NCBI GenBank assembly: GCA_964517355.1
Contig: CAZFCK010000210.1
Coordinates: 1 to 8,546 of the forward strand
Direction: 5' to 3'
From: CAZFCK01 sp964517355
GTDB taxonomy: Bacteria; Desulfobacterota; Desulfovibrionia; Desulfovibrionales; Desulfovibrionaceae
DNA: 8,546 bases
Part shown: positions 6,437-8,546 of the stretch, in pieces
How the letters are laid out: each line of letters begins with the position of its first letter
Position numbering within the stretch: the stretch's first letter is position 1
Position numbers and translations under genes: made by a program
Notes under the pieces: model-generated
What the model saw: the letters and a program-made list of their open reading frames with translations, nothing else
Databases searched by the model: none
What the model was told of the DNA's origin: nothing

Positions 6437-6934
6437 ATGAGTAGCATTCCCATTTCTGAGGAAGGTTTTCGTAAACTCCGCGATGAGCTGGAGCGTCTTA
6501 AAGCCGAACGTCCCGCCGTGATTCAGGCGATCAAGGAAGCGCGAGAAGAGGGCGACCTGCGCGAAAACGCGGGCTACGACGCCGCACGTGAACGCCAGGG
6601 CATGCTCGAAGCTCGCATTAATTACATAGAGTCGCGTTTCCCCCAATTCGAGGTCATCAACCTGAACACCATGGGGGGCGAAAAGGTCATCTTCGGCGCC
6701 ACAGTCGAAATCGAAGATGTGGACACCGGCGAATCACGCACCTACACCCTGCTGGGTCCGGATGAAGCGGACCCCACCAAGGGGAGTATTTCGGTGCTTT
6801 CGCCTGTGGGACGTGCGCTGCTGGGAAAATACGAAGGCGATGAAGTCACGGTGGACGTACCCCGCGGCAAGGTGCAATACGAAATCGTCTCCCTGAAATT
6901 CCTCGGCAGCCCCAAAGCGGATCTAGTCAACTAG
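6437..6934 (+). CDS. greA: Transcript cleavage factor GreA
   Basis: A 165-residue GreA. It enters the secondary channel of stalled RNA polymerase and stimulates cleavage of backtracked RNA. The N-terminal coiled-coil hairpin spans about 1-75, with the tip EEGDLRENAGYDAARE holding the acidic pair D40 and E43 (D41/E44 in E. coli). The C-terminal FKBP-like domain begins near 80 and contains DTGESRTYTLLGPDEADP and SPVGRALLGKYEGDEV. The start ATG 6437 has GAGGT 8 bases upstream. The frame extends back to a TTG at 6356, but that extension has no ribosome site and no family similarity. At 165 residues it is slightly longer than the usual 157-160, because of the tail after KFLG. The TAG stop codon is also the first three bases of a dispersed repeat, so the tail may reflect repeat insertion. 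Transcription may be controlled by the terminator just upstream. Confidence 0.97.
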   Translation: MSSIPISEEGFRKLRDELERLKAERPAVIQAIKEAREEGDLRENAGYDAARERQGMLEARINYIESRFPQFEVINLNTMGGEKVIFGATVEIEDVDTGESRTYTLLGPDEADPTKGSISVLSPVGRALLGKYEGDEVTVDVPRGKVQYEIVSLKFLGSPKADLVN

Positions 6935-7040
6935 CGCATTTTCGCCTTGAAACAAGGCTCTCCCCTGAAACAATTTCCAATTGTTCCAGGGAAATGCATA
7001 AGAGCATCTAGCGCTTTTCAAGCGTGAGATGCTCTAGAGC
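6932..7040 (+). repeat. Dispersed structured repeat, copy 2 (complete reference copy)
   Basis: A 109-bp element of nested hairpins. H1 is GCCTTG-AAA-CAAGGC. H2 is CCCTG and ACAATT around TCC, closed by AATTGT and CAGGG with a 2x2 internal loop. H3 (6999-7035 region) is AGAGCATCT and CGCTT around TTC, closed by AAGCG and AGATGCTCT, again with a 2x2 loop. GCATTT at 6936-6941 can pair with AAATGC at 6992-6997, enclosing H1 and H2. Bases 6932-6982 are identical to the complement of 1-51, and 6988-7040 to the complement of 8494-8546. Its first three bases are the greA stop codon. It has no coding capacity, so REP- or MITE-like is the nearest class. Confidence 0.92.
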
Positions 7041-7066
7041 AGTTAACGCTTGAAACGCCCGCCTGC

Positions 7067-7101
7067 AGAGCCTTTCAACTTTTTCAAAGTTTAAATGCTC
7101 T
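7067..7101 (+). repeat. AGAGC/GCTCT hairpin unit with TTTTCAA tip (second unit after greA)
   Basis: A 35-nt hairpin: AGAGC, then TTT, then AACTTT pair with AAAGTT, AAA and GCTCT, separated by single mismatches, with loop TTC. It has the same length, end sequence and tip as the H3 hairpin in the preceding repeat, but a different stem. A degraded half-unit precedes it at 7036-7059: AGAGC, then a complement of TTTCAAGCG. Confidence 0.75.
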
Positions 7102-7126
7102 GAGTCGGGTCCGCACTGAACGCTCC

Positions 7127-7176
7127 ACGCGAGGGGGAAGCCCATTTGTCGAAATGATCTCTCCCTCGCGTTTTTA
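7127..7176 (+). terminator. Rho-independent terminator downstream of greA
   Basis: ACGCGAGGG (7127-7135) pairs perfectly with CCCTCGCGT (7163-7171), and TTTTT (7171-7175) follows directly. The long loop contains its own small hairpin CATTT-GTCG-AAATG (7143-7156). It lies about 190 bases after the greA stop, beyond the repeat cluster, so the repeats would be transcribed as part of the greA 3' UTR. Confidence 0.8.
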
Positions 7177-7183
7177 TCCTTCT

Positions 7184-7234
7184 CCCGCACGGAGACGTTG
7201 ATACCCACAAAACAAGCTTGACGCCTCGTGCGGG
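7184..7234. other. Inverted repeat upstream of the alcohol dehydrogenase
   Basis: CCCGCACG (7184-7191) and CGTGCGGG (7227-7234) are perfect complements 35 bases apart. The right arm overlaps the spacer of the candidate dehydrogenase promoter. It could form a leader or operator structure. There is no T-tract after it, so it is not a terminator. Apart from this dyad and the promoter candidate I see nothing between 7177 and 7309. Confidence 0.35.
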
Positions 7235-7247
7235 CCATGGGCATGAT
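7218..7247 (+). promoter_or_regulatory. Weak promoter candidate for the alcohol dehydrogenase
   Basis: TTGACG (5/6 match) and CATGAT (4/6 match) are 18 bp apart. The start would be near 7254, giving a leader of about 55 bases. The strong terminator at 7127-7176 means the dehydrogenase needs its own promoter, and this is the best match in the gap. Confidence 0.3.
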
Positions 7248-7309
7248 ACAAGCCGCCAGAGGCTTTTTCCTTCCGGTGTGCACGGCATCCTCCAAAACAG
7301 GCTCCCATC

Positions 7310-8464
7310 ATGCGCGATTTCACCCTGCACGTCCCCACCCGCCTCTACTTCGGCAAACGCAGCCTGCATAAAATCGGACGCATCTGTAAAGCCAACGGCC
7401 ACACTCGCGTCCTCTGCGTAAGCGGGGGCAATTCCTGCGAGCGCAACGGCTCCAAAGACATCGTCGCGGCCAGTCTCGCAAAACACGGCGTTGCCGGCGA
7501 AGACTCCCCCGGCGTCACGGCCAATCCATGCAGCCTGGATATCGAAACAATCGTTGCCAAGGCGCGCGCATTCGCTCCTCATGCCATTATCGCCCTCGGA
7601 GGGGGGAGCGTCATCGACGCCGCCAAGATTACGGCGGCCGCCTGTTACCTGGACGCGCCCGTATGGGAGCTTTTCACGGCCGGCAAGGAAGTGACGCGCG
7701 CGCTTCCGGTGTACGCGGCGTCCACGCTGGCGGGCTCGGGTTCGGAAATGAACGGTGAAGCCGTGTGCCGCCACCCCTGGAACGGCGAAACGCGGGGTCT
7801 GCGCGGCCCCGGATTGTATCCCGCCGCCAGCTTCGTGGACCCCAGCCTGCAGCAGGGACTGGACTGGCCGCTGACCCGCAGGGGGGCCATAGACATCTTG
7901 TGCCACATCATGGAGCGCTATGTCCTGCTCCGCGAGCACAGCCTGCTGCGCGCCGTGGCCGAGGCGCTGCTGCGCTCCGTCATTTCTCTGGCGGATTCCT
8001 TGCGTCGGGATGCCGACGCTTTCGCCCCCCGCAGTGAACTTTGCTGGGCCGCCATTCTGGCTCAAAGCGGGCAGCTGCTCTCGGGATGCGGCCCCGGCGA
8101 CTGGACCATGCACGTCATCGCTCATGCCGTAACCGGCCAAGTGCCCGCCATTGCTCACGGAGACGCGGTCGCCATCCTGCTGCCGGCGTTTCTCGAGGTG
8201 TTGAACGACGAGCGCCCCGGCCTGTTGCGGCAGTGGAGCAAGGAGGTGTTCGGCGCACCCGACGCCCGGCAAGGCATTGTCGCCTTGCGCGCCGTGTTCC
8301 GCGGCTGGGAAGCGCCCGAGGGTTTTCACGCCCTGGGCTGCGACGCCCCCACGCTGTCGCGCGCGGCAGCCATCGCCCGCGCAACCGGCTTGCGCCACGG
8401 GGGTCTGGGCCGCGCGGCGCCTATGCAGGAGCATGTCGAAACCATACTCGACCTCTCGCGATAG
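7310..8464 (+). CDS. Iron-containing alcohol dehydrogenase, YqhD/BDH-like (group III)
   Basis: A 384-residue cytoplasmic oxidoreductase, near the usual 380-390 of the family. It should interconvert aldehydes and primary alcohols with NAD(P)H; butanol/aldehyde reductases of the BDH and YqhD type look closest. The N-terminal dinucleotide-binding half shows PTRLYFGK (9-16), SGGNSCERNG (38-47) and GGGSVIDAAK (97-106). The middle has AGSGSEMN (141-148), where most relatives have GTGSE. Metal ligands by family alignment are D195 and H199 in GAIDILCH, H268 in DWTMHVIAH and H283 in AHGDA. H268 to H283 is one residue longer than in YqhD. ATG 7310 is chosen from family length, though no strong ribosome site precedes it. 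The gene appears monocistronic: a terminator lies upstream, and a repeat starts at its TAG stop. Substrate cannot be fixed from sequence. Confidence 0.93.
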   Translation: MRDFTLHVPTRLYFGKRSLHKIGRICKANGHTRVLCVSGGNSCERNGSKDIVAASLAKHGVAGEDSPGVTANPCSLDIETIVAKARAFAPHAIIALGGGSVIDAAKITAAACYLDAPVWELFTAGKEVTRALPVYAASTLAGSGSEMNGEAVCRHPWNGETRGLRGPGLYPAASFVDPSLQQGLDWPLTRRGAIDILCHIMERYVLLREHSLLRAVAEALLRSVISLADSLRRDADAFAPRSELCWAAILAQSGQLLSGCGPGDWTMHVIAHAVTGQVPAIAHGDAVAILLPAFLEVLNDERPGLLRQWSKEVFGAPDARQGIVALRAVFRGWEAPEGFHALGCDAPTLSRAAAIARATGLRHGGLGRAAPMQEHVETILDLSR

Positions 8465-8498
8465 AGCATAGTAACCTTTGAAAATGGTTAAACGCTCT
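8463..8498 (+). repeat. AGAGC/GCTCT hairpin unit overlapping the dehydrogenase stop codon
   Basis: A 36-nt hairpin: AGAGC (8463-8467) pairs with GCTCT (8494-8498), and TAACC with GGTTA. The inner TTT-GA-AAA tip has one bulged T. Its complement carries the same TTTTCAA tip as the two units after greA. AG of the TAG stop are the first two bases of the unit. Besides its possible effect on mRNA 3' ends, it is the only terminator-like structure visible after this gene, but it lacks a T-tract. Confidence 0.7.
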
Positions 8499-8546
8499 AG
8501 AGCATCTCACGCTTGAAAAGCGCTAGATGCTCTTATGCATTTCCCT
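8494..8546 (-). repeat. Dispersed structured repeat, copy 3 (partial, cut by window edge)
   Basis: These 53 bases are the exact reverse complement of 6988-7040, the second half of the full copy after greA, including the complete 35-nt H3 hairpin (AGAGCATCT and AGATGCTCT arms). It shares its first five bases with the preceding hairpin unit. Identity holds to the last base of the window, so the copy probably continues beyond it. Confidence 0.95.

Noticed and set aside
1..6982. Composite transposon bounded by 51-bp inverted repeats
   Set aside because: No transposase or integrase lies inside, the cargo includes housekeeping greA, and a third copy lies at 8494-8546. The repeats look dispersed and not like transposon ends.
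7091..8434. 447-codon minus-strand frame opposite the alcohol dehydrogenase
   Set aside because: It runs through a terminator and a repeat hairpin, has no family motifs, and the plus strand has a complete iron-ADH with intact metal ligands.

Overview
The window is a moderately GC-rich bacterial chromosomal segment with four protein-coding transcription units and three long, highly structured intergenic regions. I see no transposase, phage gene, tRNA, rRNA or CRISPR array. Gene content and codon choice (soluble multi-PAS hybrid histidine kinase with an XRE domain, GreA, YqhD/BDH-type iron alcohol dehydrogenase) would suit a Desulfovibrio-like sulfate reducer. That is an inference from style, not a match I could check.

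Layout. Positions 1-226 hold one arm of a dispersed repeat and a terminator. 227-3547 (minus) is a 1,106-residue soluble sensor kinase: XRE helix-turn-helix, PAS, coiled coil, two more PAS-like domains, GAF, HisKA, HATPase, receiver. A divergent intergenic region (3548-3960) separates it from a plus-strand pair: a six-TM diguanylate cyclase (3961-5154, probable TTG start), then a PP2C-family phosphatase (5151-5957) joined by an ATGA overlap. A consensus sigma-70 promoter (TTGACA, 18 bp, TATAAT) overlaps the phosphatase stop codon. It fires into about 480 bases with no credible protein gene, several strong inverted repeats and a terminator near 6287-6343: a candidate noncoding RNA locus or long leader upstream of greA (6437-6934). 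After greA come a compound repeat (6932-7101), a terminator (7127-7176) and an iron-dependent alcohol dehydrogenase (7310-8464) that runs straight into another repeat copy.

How the genes relate. The kinase, cyclase and phosphatase are all signalling proteins and form a divergent regulatory cluster. The kinase carries its own DNA-binding domain and has no separate response regulator beside it, so autoregulation or control of the divergent operon is a reasonable hypothesis. The cyclase-phosphatase pair would link c-di-GMP output to Ser/Thr dephosphorylation. greA and the dehydrogenase look like unrelated housekeeping and metabolic genes.

The most unusual content is the repeat family. An element of at least 109 bp, made of nested hairpins with 3-nt loops, occurs once in full after greA and twice as window-truncated copies in the opposite orientation (1-51 and 8494-8546), with perfect identity over 51 and 53 bp. 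Three separate 35-36-bp hairpin units share AGAGC/GCTCT ends and a TTTTCAA tip but have different, self-complementary stems. The stop codons of both greA and the dehydrogenase lie within the first bases of these elements.
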